64,000 bases of DNA from Pseudomonas sputi (GTDB lineage Bacteria > Pseudomonadota > Gammaproteobacteria > Pseudomonadales > Pseudomonadaceae): the NCBI RefSeq assembly GCF_021603585.1, contig NZ_BQHI01000002.1:1-64000 (forward strand). The letters are read 5' to 3'. The first letter of the stretch is position 1, and each line of letters begins with the position of its first letter. Both the position numbers and the translations under genes were made by a program. Shown in pieces: positions 42,382 through 52,142 of the stretch. The notes under the pieces were generated by a model. The model had not been told where the DNA came from and ran no database searches. It was given only the letters and a program-made list of their open reading frames with translations.

Positions 42382-44208
42382 ATGCATCCCCGCGTTCTTG
42401 AGGTCACCGAACGGCTTATCGCCCGCAGCCGCGCCACGCGTCAGGCTTACCTTGCACTGATTCGCGGTGCCGCCACCGACGGGCCGATGCGCGGCAAGTT
42501 GCAGTGCGCCAACTTCGCCCACGGCGTGGCCGGGTGTGGCAGCGAAGACAAGCACAGCCTGCGGATGATGAACTCGGCGAACATTGCAATTGTTTCGTCA
42601 TATAACGACATGCTCTCGGCGCACCAGCCGTACGAAGTCTTCCCGGAACAAATCAAGAACGCCCTGCGCGAAATCGGCTCGGTCGGTCAGTTCGCCGGCG
42701 GTACGCCTGCCATGTGTGATGGGGTGACCCAGGGCGAGCCGGGCATGGAACTGAGCCTGCCGAGCCGCGAAGTGATCGCGATGTCGACGGCGGTGGCGCT
42801 GTCGCACAACATGTTCGACGGCGCGCTGATGCTCGGCATCTGCGACAAGATCGTGCCGGGCCTGATGATGGGTTCCCTGCGTTTTGGTCACCTGCCGACG
42901 ATTTTCGTACCGGGCGGGCCGATGGTCTCGGGGATTTCCAACAAGGAAAAAGCCGACGTGCGGCAGAAGTACGCCGAAGGCAAGGCGACCCGCGAAGAGC
43001 TGCTGGAATCGGAAATGAAGTCCTACCACAGCCCCGGCACCTGCACTTTCTACGGCACCGCCAACACCAACCAGTTGCTGATGGAAGTCATGGGCCTGCA
43101 CCTGCCGGGCGCCTCGTTCGTCAACCCGAACACGCCGCTGCGTGAGGCCTTGACTCGCGAAGCCGCGCACCAGGTCACGCGCCTGACCAAACAGAACGGC
43201 AACTTCCTGCCGATCGGCGAAATCGTCGACGAGAAGGCGCTGGTCAACTCGATCGTCGCGCTGCACGCCACCGGCGGCTCGACCAACCACACCCTGCACA
43301 TGCCGGCCATCGCCATGGCGGCGGGCATTCAACTGACCTGGCAGGACATGGCCGACCTCTCCGAAGTCGTGCCGACCCTGAGCCACGTCTACCCGAACGG
43401 CAAGGCCGACATCAACCACTTCCAGGCGGCGGGCGGCATGTCGTTTCTGATCCGCGAACTGCTCGAAGCAGGCCTGTTGCACGAAGATGTCAACACCGTG
43501 CTCGGCCATGGCCTGAGCCAGTACACCAAGGAGCCGTTCCTCGATAACGGCAAACTGGTGTGGCGCGAAGGCCCGACTGAAAGTCTCGACGAAAACATCC
43601 TGCGTCCGGTGGCCCGTGCGTTCTCGGCAGAGGGCGGTTTGCGGGTGATGGAAGGCAACCTCGGTCGTGGCGTGATGAAGGTGTCTGCCGTGGCGCTGGA
43701 AAACCAGATCGTCGAAGCGCCGGCCATGGTGTTCCAGGATCAGCAGGATCTGGCCGACGCCTTCAAGGCCGGTCTGCTGGAGAAGGATTTTGTCGCGGTG
43801 ATGCGCTTCCAGGGCCCGCGTTCCAACGGCATGCCGGAGCTGCACAAGATGACGCCGTTCCTCGGCGTGCTGCAGGATCGCGGCTTCAAGGTCGCACTGG
43901 TGACGGACGGGCGCATGTCCGGTGCGTCGGGGAAAATCCCGGCGGCCATTCACGTCAGCCCCGAGGCTTATGTAGGCGGCGCTTTGGCGCGCGTGCAAGA
44001 GGGCGATATCATCCGCGTCGATGGCGTCAAAGGCACTTTGGAAATCAAGGTGGACGCCGCCGAATTCGCAGCGCGCGAACCCGCCAAAGGCCTGTTGGGC
44101 AACAACATCGGCAGCGGCCGCGAACTGTTTGGCTTCATGCGTTTGGCCTTCAGCTCGGCGGAGCAGGGCGCCAGCGCCTTCACTTCTGCCCTGGAGACGC
44201 TTAATTGA
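42382..44208 (+). CDS. edd: 6-Phosphogluconate dehydratase
   Basis: A 608-residue IlvD/Edd-family iron-sulfur dehydratase making KDPG from 6-phosphogluconate. Signature [15 protein letters not shown]; cluster Cys in [17 protein letters not shown] and [16 protein letters not shown]-terminal [20 protein letters not shown]. It overlaps glk by 4 bases (TTGA). Confidence 0.98.
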   Translation: MHPRVLEVTERLIARSRATRQAYLALIRGAATDGPMRGKLQCANFAHGVAGCGSEDKHSLRMMNSANIAIVSSYNDMLSAHQPYEVFPEQIKNALREIGSVGQFAGGTPAMCDGVTQGEPGMELSLPSREVIAMSTAVALSHNMFDGALMLGICDKIVPGLMMGSLRFGHLPTIFVPGGPMVSGISNKEKADVRQKYAEGKATREELLESEMKSYHSPGTCTFYGTANTNQLLMEVMGLHLPGASFVNPNTPLREALTREAAHQVTRLTKQNGNFLPIGEIVDEKALVNSIVALHATGGSTNHTLHMPAIAMAAGIQLTWQDMADLSEVVPTLSHVYPNGKADINHFQAAGGMSFLIRELLEAGLLHEDVNTVLGHGLSQYTKEPFLDNGKLVWREGPTESLDENILRPVARAFSAEGGLRVMEGNLGRGVMKVSAVALENQIVEAPAMVFQDQQDLADAFKAGLLEKDFVAVMRFQGPRSNGMPELHKMTPFLGVLQDRGFKVALVTDGRMSGASGKIPAAIHVSPEAYVGGALARVQEGDIIRVDGVKGTLEIKVDAAEFAAREPAKGLLGNNIGSGRELFGFMRLAFSSAEQGASAFTSALETLN

Positions 44209-45158
44209 AACTGGCTTTGGTCGGTGACATCGGAGGCACCAACGCGCGGTTCGCGTTGTGGAAAGATCAGCAGCTCGAATCGGTTCAGGTGCTGGCCACG
44301 GCCGACCATGCCAGCCCGGAAGAGGCGATCAGCCTCTACCTGAGCGGGCTCGGTCTGGCGCCGGGCGCCATCGGCTCGGTGTGCCTGTCGGTGGCGGGGC
44401 CGGTGAGCGGCGATGAATTCAAGTTCACCAACAACCACTGGCGCCTGAGCCGCAAGGCGTTCTGCCAGACCTTGCAGGTCGATCAGCTGTTGCTGGTCAA
44501 CGACTTTTCGGCGATGGCGCTGGGCATGACCCGTTTGCAGCCCGGCGAATTCCGCGTGGTTTGCGAAGGTACGCCGGAGCCATTGCGCCCGGCGGTGGTG
44601 ATCGGCCCGGGCACGGGTCTGGGCGTCGGCACGTTGCTTGATCTGGGTGAGGGGCGGTTTGCCGCGTTGCCGGGAGAGGGCGGTCACGTCGATCTGCCGT
44701 TAAGCAGTCCGCGTGAAACCCAGCTCTGGCAGCACATCTACAATGAAATCGGCCACGTCAGCGCGGAAACCGCCTTGAGCGGCGGCGGTTTGCCTCGGGT
44801 CTATCGGGCGATCTGCGCGGTGGATGGTCACGAACCCAAACTCGACACACCGGAAGCGATCACGGCCGCAGGGCTTGCAGGCGACCCGATCGCCCTGGAA
44901 GTGCTGGAGCAGTTCTGCTGCTGGCTCGGTCGGGTGGCCGGCAACAACGTGCTGACCACTGGCGGCCGTGGCGGGGTGTACATCGTCGGCGGCGTGATTC
45001 CGCGTTTTGCCGATTTCTTCCTCGAAAGCGGTTTCGCCCGCAGCTTTGCCGACAAGGGCTGCATGAGCGATTACTTCAAGGGGATTCCGGTGTGGCTGGT
45101 GACGGCGCCGTACTCGGGTCTCGTCGGTGCAGGCGTGGCGCTCGAACAGGAAGGCTGA
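44205..45158 (+). CDS. glk: Glucokinase
   Basis: A 317-residue bacterial glucokinase: ATP-binding start [15 protein letters not shown]; glucose-binding region NNHWRLSR and [11 protein letters not shown]; second phosphate motif [22 protein letters not shown]. The start is TTG overlapping the edd stop codon, which suggests coupled translation and a lower rate. It phosphorylates glucose brought in by GltBFGK. Confidence 0.96.
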   Translation: MKLALVGDIGGTNARFALWKDQQLESVQVLATADHASPEEAISLYLSGLGLAPGAIGSVCLSVAGPVSGDEFKFTNNHWRLSRKAFCQTLQVDQLLLVNDFSAMALGMTRLQPGEFRVVCEGTPEPLRPAVVIGPGTGLGVGTLLDLGEGRFAALPGEGGHVDLPLSSPRETQLWQHIYNEIGHVSAETALSGGGLPRVYRAICAVDGHEPKLDTPEAITAAGLAGDPIALEVLEQFCCWLGRVAGNNVLTTGGRGGVYIVGGVIPRFADFFLESGFARSFADKGCMSDYFKGIPVWLVTAPYSGLVGAGVALEQEG

Positions 45159-45159
45159 A

Positions 45160-45277
45160 GATCGTTCCCACGTCGAGGCGTCGAACGCGTCTGCGTGGGA
45201 ATGCAGCCCGTGACGCTCCGCGTCACTGGACGCGGAGCGTCCCTTGATACATTCCCACGCAGAGCGTGGGAACGATC
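45160..45277. repeat. REPIN-like repeat, GATCGTTCCCACG family (copy D)
   Basis: Outer arms GATCGTTCCCACG/CGTGGGAACGATC with inner GTGACGCTCCGCGTCAC and GACGCGGAGCGTC. It starts two bases after the glk stop and ends about 54 bases before gltR. Confidence 0.88.
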
Positions 45278-45310
45278 GGTCTACACATCAGGCATAATCC
45301 GCCCAATTCC

Positions 45311-45319
45311 AACAACAAG
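45311..45319 (+). promoter_or_regulatory. Hfq/Crc CA motif before gltR
   Basis: AACAACAAG fits AAnAAnAA and overlaps the AAGGA ribosome site of gltR, the usual place for Crc/Hfq repression. An upstream GCATAAT (45290-45296) could be the -10. Confidence 0.6.
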
Positions 45320-45331
45320 GATGCCTTCGAA

Positions 45332-46063
45332 GTGAGCTCAGTCAACAAGTCGATTTTGTTGGTCGATGATGACCAGGAGATACGCGAGTTGCTGGAAACC
45401 TACCTGACCCGCGCGGGTTTTCAGGTACGGGCCACGGCGGATGGTGCCGGTTTCCGTCAGGCGCTGAACGAAGCGCCGAGCGATCTGGTGATCCTCGATG
45501 TGATGCTGCCGGATGAAGACGGCTTCAGTCTGTGTCGCTGGGTGCGCCAGCATCCGCGTCAGGCCCAGGTGCCGATCATCATGCTCACCGCCAGTTCCGA
45601 CGAAGCCGACCGGGTCATCGGCCTGGAGCTCGGCGCCGACGATTACCTCGGCAAACCCTTCAGCCCCCGTGAACTGCAAGCCCGGATCAAGGCCCTGCTG
45701 CGTCGTGCCCAATTCGGCCAGGAGCGCGGCGGCAGTGAAGTGCTGGCGTTCGATGAATGGCGGCTGGACATGGTCAGCCATCGGCTGTTTCACGCCGACG
45801 GCGAGGAAGTGATTCTGTCCGGCGCTGATTTCGCCCTGCTCAAACTGTTCCTCGATCACCCACAGGAAATCCTCGACCGCGACACCATTGGCAACGCCAC
45901 CCGTGGCCGCGACCTGATGCCCCTCGACCGCATCGTCGACATGGCCGTCAGCCGCTTGCGCCAGCGTCTGCGCGACACCGAAAAACCGCCACGCCTGATC
46001 CGCACCGTGCGTGGCAGCGGCTACCAACTGGCAGCCAATGTGGTTGCCGGCAATGGTCATTGA
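45332..46063 (+). CDS. gltR: Response regulator GltR
   Basis: A 243-residue OmpR-type regulator. Receiver domain: acidic pocket LVDDDQE, phosphorylated Asp in LVILDVMLPDEDG, Lys in LGKPFSP. A winged-helix DNA-binding domain ends RTVRGSGYQL. With GtrS it controls glucose-uptake genes in Pseudomonas. I chose the GTG at 45332 from the conserved SVNKSILLVDDD start and the AAGGA upstream. It overlaps gtrS by 11 bases. Confidence 0.92.
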   Translation: MSSVNKSILLVDDDQEIRELLETYLTRAGFQVRATADGAGFRQALNEAPSDLVILDVMLPDEDGFSLCRWVRQHPRQAQVPIIMLTASSDEADRVIGLELGADDYLGKPFSPRELQARIKALLRRAQFGQERGGSEVLAFDEWRLDMVSHRLFHADGEEVILSGADFALLKLFLDHPQEILDRDTIGNATRGRDLMPLDRIVDMAVSRLRQRLRDTEKPPRLIRTVRGSGYQLAANVVAGNGH

Positions 46064-47522
46064 GTTCCTGCGCACCACCGCGCGCAAAGTGCCGATGCCG
46101 CGTTCGCTGCTCGGGCGAATGCTGCTGCTGACACTGCTCGCGGTGTTGTTCGCCCAGACCCTGTCCAGCGTGATCTGGGTGTCCCAATTGCGCGCGACCC
46201 AGCTTGAAGGTCTGGTTACCAGCGCTCGCAGCCTTGCCCATTCGATGACTGCCAGCGTCAGTTACTTCCGCTCGCTGCCGGTGGCCTATCGGCCGCTGGT
46301 GCTCGACCAATTGCGCAGTATGGGTGGCACGCGTTTTGTGGTGACGCTGAACGACAAACCGCTGGGCATGGAAGTGCTGCCGGTGACACCGCGCAAGGCG
46401 GCAGTACTGCAAGCGGTGGATGAAGTGCTGCGTCAGTCGCTGGGCCAGGACACCGACATTCTGGTGACCTTCGTCAGCCCCGATGACCTGCGCATCTTCA
46501 ACGCCGGGTTGAAACTCGATGAGTTGCCGCGTTCGTGGGCGCATTACGCGTTGACCCTGGAACCGGTGAATCCACCGGTGCTGGTGACCCAGATTCAATT
46601 GGCGCCGGGAGAATGGCTGTACATCGCCTCGCTGCTGCCCGAGCCCTACACCAGTCTTGAAGAACAGGGTCTGCCGACCCAGCAAGTGTGGTTCATCGTC
46701 TTCACCAGCGGTTTTCTGTTGTTGTTCATCGGTCTGCTGGTGCACTGGCAGAGCCGGCCGCTCAAGCGTCTGGCGCGAGCCGCGCGGGATTTGTCGCTGG
46801 GCGCCGACGTCGAGCCGGTGGCCGAGGGCGGCGGCAGTGAAGTGGTCGAAGTGGGCCGCGCCTTCAACACCATGCGCGAGCGCATCAGCCGTTACCTGAC
46901 CGAGCGCAGTCAGTTGTTCAGCGCGATTTCCCATGACCTGCGCACGCCGATCACCCGGCTGCGCCTGCGGGTCGAATTGCTGGAAGACGAACAGCTGCAA
47001 ACCAAGTTCGGCCGCGATCTGGACGAGCTGGAGCTGCTGGTCAAAGGCGCGCTGCAATGCGTGAAGGACACCGACATTCACGAGAACATCGAGCCGGTGG
47101 ATCTGAACCATGTGCTCGACTGCCTGGTTGAACCGTATCTGGCGCCCAACGGCAATGGTCGCGTGACCCAGCAGGGGCGGGCGCTGGCGGCGTATCCGGG
47201 CAAGCCATTGGCGCTCAAGCGCTGCATCGGCAATCTGATCGACAATGCGTTGAAGTACGGCCAGAACGCCCACCTGCACATCGATGACGACGAGAGTGCG
47301 TTTGTGCTGCATGTCGATGACGAGGGGCCGGGCGTACCGGAGCAGCGGTTGGAGCAGGTGTTCGAGCCGCACTTCCGGTTGGCGGGGCAGCAGCAGGGTT
47401 ACGGTCTCGGTTTGGGCATTGCTCGCAACATTGCCCATAGCCATGGCGGTGAAGTGACGTTGCAGAACCTGCGTGAAGGCGGGTTGCGGGTGACCCTTCA
47501 GTTACCGCGATCGGCGGATTGA
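46053..47522 (+). CDS. gtrS: Sensor histidine kinase GtrS
   Basis: A 489-residue membrane kinase. Membrane helix 1 is near residues 23-45, a periplasmic sensor follows (about 50-215), helix 2 (VWFIVFTSGFLLLFIGLLV), HAMP, the His box FSAISHDLRTPITRLR, and an ATPase domain with N, G1 (DEGPGVPEQRLEQVFEPH) and G2 boxes. In Pseudomonas it senses 2-ketogluconate/6-phosphogluconate-type signals. The start is uncertain: the ATG at 46053 lies inside gltR; MPRSLLGRM at 46095 is an alternative. Confidence 0.9.
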   Translation: MVIEFLRTTARKVPMPRSLLGRMLLLTLLAVLFAQTLSSVIWVSQLRATQLEGLVTSARSLAHSMTASVSYFRSLPVAYRPLVLDQLRSMGGTRFVVTLNDKPLGMEVLPVTPRKAAVLQAVDEVLRQSLGQDTDILVTFVSPDDLRIFNAGLKLDELPRSWAHYALTLEPVNPPVLVTQIQLAPGEWLYIASLLPEPYTSLEEQGLPTQQVWFIVFTSGFLLLFIGLLVHWQSRPLKRLARAARDLSLGADVEPVAEGGGSEVVEVGRAFNTMRERISRYLTERSQLFSAISHDLRTPITRLRLRVELLEDEQLQTKFGRDLDELELLVKGALQCVKDTDIHENIEPVDLNHVLDCLVEPYLAPNGNGRVTQQGRALAAYPGKPLALKRCIGNLIDNALKYGQNAHLHIDDDESAFVLHVDDEGPGVPEQRLEQVFEPHFRLAGQQQGYGLGLGIARNIAHSHGGEVTLQNLREGGLRVTLQLPRSAD

Positions 47523-47535
47523 ATGTCACCGGTCT

Positions 47536-47589
47536 GTGACAAAACCCGTCCCCTTCGTTACAAGACCCTCCCGGCCCGTTGTTTAGACT
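47536..47589 (+). promoter_or_regulatory. Promoter and candidate GltR operator of the AGE-family gene
   Basis: A 26-bp element GTGACA-N9-CCCTTCGTTAC (47536-47561) is shared with the gltB promoter. The -10 is probably TAGACT (47584-47589) within TGTTTAGACT; the -35 is poor, so an activator is likely. The leader has the CA motif AACAACAAAAAA (47602-47613). Confidence 0.6.
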
Positions 47590-47621
47590 GCCCGCAGTCA
47601 TAACAACAAAAAAGGCCACCC

Positions 47622-48881
47622 ATGGATCACTTCAATCCGGGCTTCAGCAGTTGGCTGAATGCCCCTGCCCACCAGCAATGGCTCGCCGACGAAGGTCTGC
47701 GCCTGCTGGCGTTCGCCAAGGCCTCACGGCTGGCCGAAGGCTTCGGTAATCTCGATGAGCGCGGTCAGCTACAAGCCGGCGCGCAAGCCGAAACCATGAA
47801 CACCGCGCGCATGACCCACAGTTTCGCCATGGCCCACATCCAGGGTCTGCCGGGATTCGCCGAGCTGGTCGATCACGGCATTGCCGCGTTGCGCGGTCCG
47901 TTGCGCGATGCGCTGCACGGCGGCTGGTTCGCCGTCGCCGAACACCGTGACGGCAACACCGGCAAGAACGCTTACCTGCATGCTTTCGTCGCGCTGGCGG
48001 CCAGTTCCGCGGTGGTCGCGCAACGTCCGGGCGCCCAGGCGTTGCTGGATGACGCGATCGACATCATCGACACGTATTTCTGGAGCGAGGAAGAAGGTGC
48101 CATGCGCGAATTCTTCAATCGCGACTGGCGCGAAGAAGAAGCCTATCGCGGCGCCAACAGCAACATGCACGCCACCGAAGCCTTCCTTGCGCTGGCCGAT
48201 GTCACCGAAGACCCGCGCTGGCTGGTGCGTGCGCAACGCATCGTCGAGCGGGTGATTCACGGTCACGCCGCTGCCAACGATTACCTGGTGATCGAGCATT
48301 TTGACCGCGACTGGCAGCCACTGCGCGACTACAACCAGGACAATCCCGCCGACGGTTTCCGTCCCTACGGCACCACGCCGGGCCACGGTTTCGAGTGGGC
48401 GCGGCTGTTGCTGCACCTCGAAGCGGCGCGGGTCCAGGCCGGCATGCTCACCCCCGGCTGGCTGGCCACCGACGCGCAAAAGCTGTTCGAACAAAACTGC
48501 CGCCATGGCTGGGATGTCGACGGTGCGCCGGGCATCGTCTACACCCTCGACTGGAACAACAAAGCCGTGGTGCGCCATCGCCTGCACTGGACCCACGCCG
48601 AAGCCAGCGCTGCTGCCAGCGCCTTGCTCAAACGCACCGGCGATGCGCAGTACGAAAGCTGGTATCGCCTGTTCTGGGAATTTTGTGAAAGCCATTTTAT
48701 CGACCGCTGCGACGGCAGCTGGCATCACGAACTCAATCCGCAGAACCGTCCAAGTGCCGATATCTGGGCGGGCAAACCGGATCTGTACCACGCCTGGCAG
48801 GCGGTTCTGATCCCGCGTCTGCCGCTGGCACCGAGCATGGCCACTGCTCTGGCACACCTGTCCCGAAGCGTTCCTGTGTAA
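47622..48881 (+). CDS. AGE-family sugar epimerase/isomerase (mannose isomerase-like)
   Basis: A 419-residue (alpha/alpha)6-barrel protein of the N-acylglucosamine 2-epimerase family. Typical catalytic His regions are ANSNMHATEAFLAL, PGHGFEWARLLLHLE and WTHAEASAAASALL. Its position with glucose-transport genes and overall similarity to YihS/D-mannose isomerase suggest aldose-ketose conversion (mannose to fructose) rather than GlcNAc epimerisation; the substrate is inferred. It shares a promoter element with gltB. Confidence 0.82.
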   Translation: MDHFNPGFSSWLNAPAHQQWLADEGLRLLAFAKASRLAEGFGNLDERGQLQAGAQAETMNTARMTHSFAMAHIQGLPGFAELVDHGIAALRGPLRDALHGGWFAVAEHRDGNTGKNAYLHAFVALAASSAVVAQRPGAQALLDDAIDIIDTYFWSEEEGAMREFFNRDWREEEAYRGANSNMHATEAFLALADVTEDPRWLVRAQRIVERVIHGHAAANDYLVIEHFDRDWQPLRDYNQDNPADGFRPYGTTPGHGFEWARLLLHLEAARVQAGMLTPGWLATDAQKLFEQNCRHGWDVDGAPGIVYTLDWNNKAVVRHRLHWTHAEASAAASALLKRTGDAQYESWYRLFWEFCESHFIDRCDGSWHHELNPQNRPSADIWAGKPDLYHAWQAVLIPRLPLAPSMATALAHLSRSVPV

Positions 48882-48888
48882 CCATGTG

Positions 48889-48941
48889 GTGACATTTGCG
48901 CGTCCCTTCGTTACCTGCGGGGGAAACGCTCTGTTTAAACT
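48889..48941 (+). promoter_or_regulatory. Promoter and candidate GltR operator of gltB
   Basis: GTGACA-N9-CCCTTCGTTAC at 48889-48914, then TGTTTAAACT with -10 TAAACT (48936-48941), at nearly the same distance as in the preceding gene's promoter. The CA motif AACAACAAGAAA (48975-48986) overlaps the ribosome site. Confidence 0.62.
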
Positions 48942-48998
48942 CGTGTGCAGCGCAAGCACCAGACTTGCATGCATAACAACAAGAAAGGTACATCTCAG

Positions 48999-50300
48999 AT
49001 GAATGCGATTTCTCGCCTCGCTACTGTCATTTCTGTCGCCTCCCTGTTCCCGCTCGCTGTGCTGCCCCTGAGTGTTTCCGCTGCCGAATCCAAAGGTTCG
49101 GTGGAAGTCGTGCATTGGTGGACGTCCGGTGGCGAAAAAGCCGCCGTCGATGTGCTCAAGGCACAAGTCGAAAAAGACGGTTTCACCTGGAAAGACGGCG
49201 CTGTCGCCGGCGGTGGCGGTGCGACGGCCATGACCGTGCTGAAAAGCCGTGCGGTAGCCGGCAACCCACCGGGCGTTGCCCAGATCAAGGGCCCGGACAT
49301 CCAGGAATGGGCGTCGACCGGCCTGCTCGACACTGACGTGCTCAAAGACGTCGCCAAGTCGGAAAAGTGGGACAGCCTGCTCGACAAGAAAGTCTCCGAC
49401 ACCGTGAAGTTCGAAGGTGATTACGTGGCCGTGCCGGTGAACATTCACCGCGTTAACTGGCTGTGGATCAACCCGGAAGTCTTCAAGAAAGCCGGTATTG
49501 AAAAAGCCCCGACCACCCTTGAAGAATTCTACGCCGCCGGCGACAAGCTCAAGGCTGCTGGCTTCATCCCGCTGGCCCACGGCGGTCAGCCTTGGCAGGA
49601 CAGCACCGTGTTCGAAGCGGTCGTGCTGTCGGTGATGGGCGTTGACGGTTACAAGAAAGCTCTGGTCGATCTGGACAACGCCGCCCTGACCGGCCCGGAA
49701 ATGGTCAAGGCCCTGACCGAGCTGAAGAAAGTCGCGACCTACATGGATGTCGACGGCAAAGGCCAGGACTGGAACCTGGAAGCGGCCAAGGTCATCAACG
49801 GCAAGGCCGGCATGCAGATCATGGGTGACTGGGCCAAGTCCGAATGGACCGCCGCCAAGAAAGTCGCCGGCAAGGACTACGAGTGCGTAGCGTTCCCGGG
49901 CACCGACAAGGCGTTCACCTACAACATCGACTCCCTGGCCGTGTTCAAGCAGAAGGACGCGGGCACCGCGGCCGGTCAGCAGGACATCGCCAAAGTCGTG
50001 CTGGGTGAAAACTTCCAGAAAGTCTTCAGCATCAACAAGGGCTCGATCCCGGTGCGTAACGACATGCTCGCCGACATGGGCAAGTACGGTTTCGACTCGT
50101 GTGCCCAGACCGCTGCCAAGGACTTCCTGGCAGACGCCAAGAACGGCGGCCTGCAACCGAGCATGGCGCACAACATGGCCACCACGCTGGCCGTGCAGGG
50201 TGCGTTCTTTGATGTCGTGACCAACTACATCAACGACCCGAAAGCCGACCCGGCCGACGCTGCCAAGAAACTCGGCACGGCCATCAAGGCTGCCAAGTAA
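48999..50300 (+). CDS. gltB: Glucose/mannose ABC transporter substrate-binding protein
   Basis: A 433-residue periplasmic sugar-binding protein (also called GtsA). The signal peptide (about residues 1-28) ends SVSA. The mature protein starts with [16 protein letters not shown], typical of glucose-binding family 1 proteins, and ends with the [17 protein letters not shown] tail. It delivers glucose to GltFG. A large hairpin separates it from gltF, which should leave the binding protein in excess. Confidence 0.95.
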   Translation: MNAISRLATVISVASLFPLAVLPLSVSAAESKGSVEVVHWWTSGGEKAAVDVLKAQVEKDGFTWKDGAVAGGGGATAMTVLKSRAVAGNPPGVAQIKGPDIQEWASTGLLDTDVLKDVAKSEKWDSLLDKKVSDTVKFEGDYVAVPVNIHRVNWLWINPEVFKKAGIEKAPTTLEEFYAAGDKLKAAGFIPLAHGGQPWQDSTVFEAVVLSVMGVDGYKKALVDLDNAALTGPEMVKALTELKKVATYMDVDGKGQDWNLEAAKVINGKAGMQIMGDWAKSEWTAAKKVAGKDYECVAFPGTDKAFTYNIDSLAVFKQKDAGTAAGQQDIAKVVLGENFQKVFSINKGSIPVRNDMLADMGKYGFDSCAQTAAKDFLADAKNGGLQPSMAHNMATTLAVQGAFFDVVTNYINDPKADPADAAKKLGTAIKAAK

Positions 50301-50315
50301 CACCAGCGTAGAGCA

Positions 50316-50363
50316 GCTGCAAGCTTCGGGTCGCGCATCGGCCTGAAGCCCGCAGCTTGCAGC
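50316..50363 (+). repeat. Intra-operon stem-loop between gltB and gltF
   Basis: A perfect 10-bp outer stem GCTGCAAGCT/AGCTTGCAGC with an inner CGGG/CCCG pair. There is no T-tract. It is placed like the mRNA-stabilising or attenuating hairpins found after binding-protein genes, and its sequence is of the REP type common in Pseudomonas. Confidence 0.8.
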
Positions 50364-50393
50364 GGTCCTTCATCTTCTTTACTGGATCTTCCC

Positions 50394-51302
50394 ATGAGTT
50401 CTGTTGCTGTGTTCAGCAAGGCCTCGCCGTTCGACGCATTGCAGCGCTGGCTACCGAAACTGGTGCTGGCACCGAGCATGTTCATCGTTCTGGTGGGCTT
50501 CTATGGCTATATCCTCTGGACGTTTGTCCTGTCGTTCACCACGTCGACCTTCCTGCCGAACTACAAGTGGGCAGGCCTGGCGCAATACGCGCGGTTGTTC
50601 GACAACGACCGCTGGTGGGTGGCGAGCAAAAACCTGGCCGTGTTCGGCGGCATGTTCATCGGCATCACCCTCGTAATCGGCGTGACCCTGGCGATTTTCC
50701 TCGACCAGAAAATCCGTCGCGAAGGCTTTATCCGCACCATTTACCTGTACCCGATGGCGCTCTCGATGATCGTCACCGGTACCGCGTGGAAATGGCTGCT
50801 CAACCCGGGCATGGGCCTGGACAAATTGCTGCGGGACTGGGGCTGGGAAGGCTTCCGTCTCGACTGGCTGATCGACCCTGATCGCGTGGTGTATTGCCTG
50901 GTGATCGCGGCGGTCTGGCAAGCTTCGGGCTTCATCATGGCAATGTTCCTCGCCGGTCTGCGTGGCGTCGATCAATCGATCATCCGTGCCGCCCAGATCG
51001 ACGGCGCAAGCATGCCGCGCATCTACTGGAAAGTGGTGCTGCCAAGCCTGCGTCCGGTGTTCTTCAGTGCGGTGATGATCCTGGCGCACATCGCGATCAA
51101 GAGCTTCGACCTGGTGGCGGCCATGACGGCCGGCGGCCCGGGTTACTCCTCCGATTTGCCTGCGATGTTCATGTACTCGTTCACCTTCAGCCGTGGACAG
51201 ATGGGCATGGGCTCGGCCAGTGCAATCCTGATGCTCGGTGCGATCCTCGCGATCATCGTGCCTTACCTGTACTCCGAGCTGAGGACCAAGCGTCATGACT
51301 AA
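50394..51302 (+). CDS. gltF: Glucose ABC transporter permease GltF
   Basis: A 302-residue MalF-type permease (GtsB) with six or so membrane segments and the EAA loop near residues 192-215 (RGVDQSIIRAAQIDGASM). It overlaps gltG by 8 bases. Confidence 0.95.
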   Translation: MSSVAVFSKASPFDALQRWLPKLVLAPSMFIVLVGFYGYILWTFVLSFTTSTFLPNYKWAGLAQYARLFDNDRWWVASKNLAVFGGMFIGITLVIGVTLAIFLDQKIRREGFIRTIYLYPMALSMIVTGTAWKWLLNPGMGLDKLLRDWGWEGFRLDWLIDPDRVVYCLVIAAVWQASGFIMAMFLAGLRGVDQSIIRAAQIDGASMPRIYWKVVLPSLRPVFFSAVMILAHIAIKSFDLVAAMTAGGPGYSSDLPAMFMYSFTFSRGQMGMGSASAILMLGAILAIIVPYLYSELRTKRHD

Positions 51303-52140
51303 TCTCGCTTCGAAACCTGCCATCAGCCTGAGTCGCATCGCGATCTACGCGGTGCTGATCGTCGCGGTCCTGCTGTATCTGGTACCGCTGGTGGTCATGC
51401 TGCTGACCAGCTTCAAGACTCCGGAAGACATTTCCACCGGCAACCTGCTGAGCTGGCCGACCGTGGTCAGCGGCATCGGCTGGGTGAAAGCCTGGGCCAC
51501 CGTTGACGGCTACTTCTGGAACTCGATCAAGATCACCGTTCCGGCTGTGATCATCTCCACCGCCATCGGTGCGTTGAACGGCTACGTGCTGTCGTTCTGG
51601 CGCTTCCGTGGTTCGCAGCTGTTCTTCGGCCTGCTGTTGTTCGGCTGCTTCCTGCCGTTCCAGACCGTGCTGCTGCCGGCGTCGTTCACCCTCGGCAAGA
51701 TGGGCCTGGCGAGCACCACCGCGGGCCTTGTGTTCATTCACGTGGTCTACGGTCTGGCGTTTACCACGCTGTTTTTCCGTAATTACTACGTGAGCATTCC
51801 AGATGCGCTGATCAAGGCGGCGCGTCTGGATGGCGCGGGTTTCTTCACGATCTTCCGCCAGATCATCCTGCCGATGTCCACCCCGATCATCATGGTCTGC
51901 CTGATCTGGCAGTTCACCCAGATCTGGAACGACTTCCTGTTCGGCGTGGTGTTCTCCAGCGGTGATTCGCAACCGATCACGGTGGCGCTGAACAACCTGG
52001 TCAACACCAGCACCGGGGCCAAGGAATACAACGTGGATATGGCGGCGGCGATGATCGCCGGGCTGCCGACCCTGCTGGTCTATGTGGTCGCAGGCAAGTA
52101 TTTCGTGCGCGGGCTGACGGCCGGCGCAGTCAAGGGGTAA
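51295..52140 (+). CDS. gltG: Glucose ABC transporter permease GltG
   Basis: A 281-residue MalG-type permease (GtsC). Six hydrophobic segments; EAA loop near residues 170-190 (IPDALIKAARLDGAGFF) for docking the ATPase; C-terminal YFVRGLTAGAVKG typical of the family. It ends 2 bases before gltK. Confidence 0.95.
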   Translation: MTNLASKPAISLSRIAIYAVLIVAVLLYLVPLVVMLLTSFKTPEDISTGNLLSWPTVVSGIGWVKAWATVDGYFWNSIKITVPAVIISTAIGALNGYVLSFWRFRGSQLFFGLLLFGCFLPFQTVLLPASFTLGKMGLASTTAGLVFIHVVYGLAFTTLFFRNYYVSIPDALIKAARLDGAGFFTIFRQIILPMSTPIIMVCLIWQFTQIWNDFLFGVVFSSGDSQPITVALNNLVNTSTGAKEYNVDMAAAMIAGLPTLLVYVVAGKYFVRGLTAGAVKG

Positions 52141-52142
52141 TC

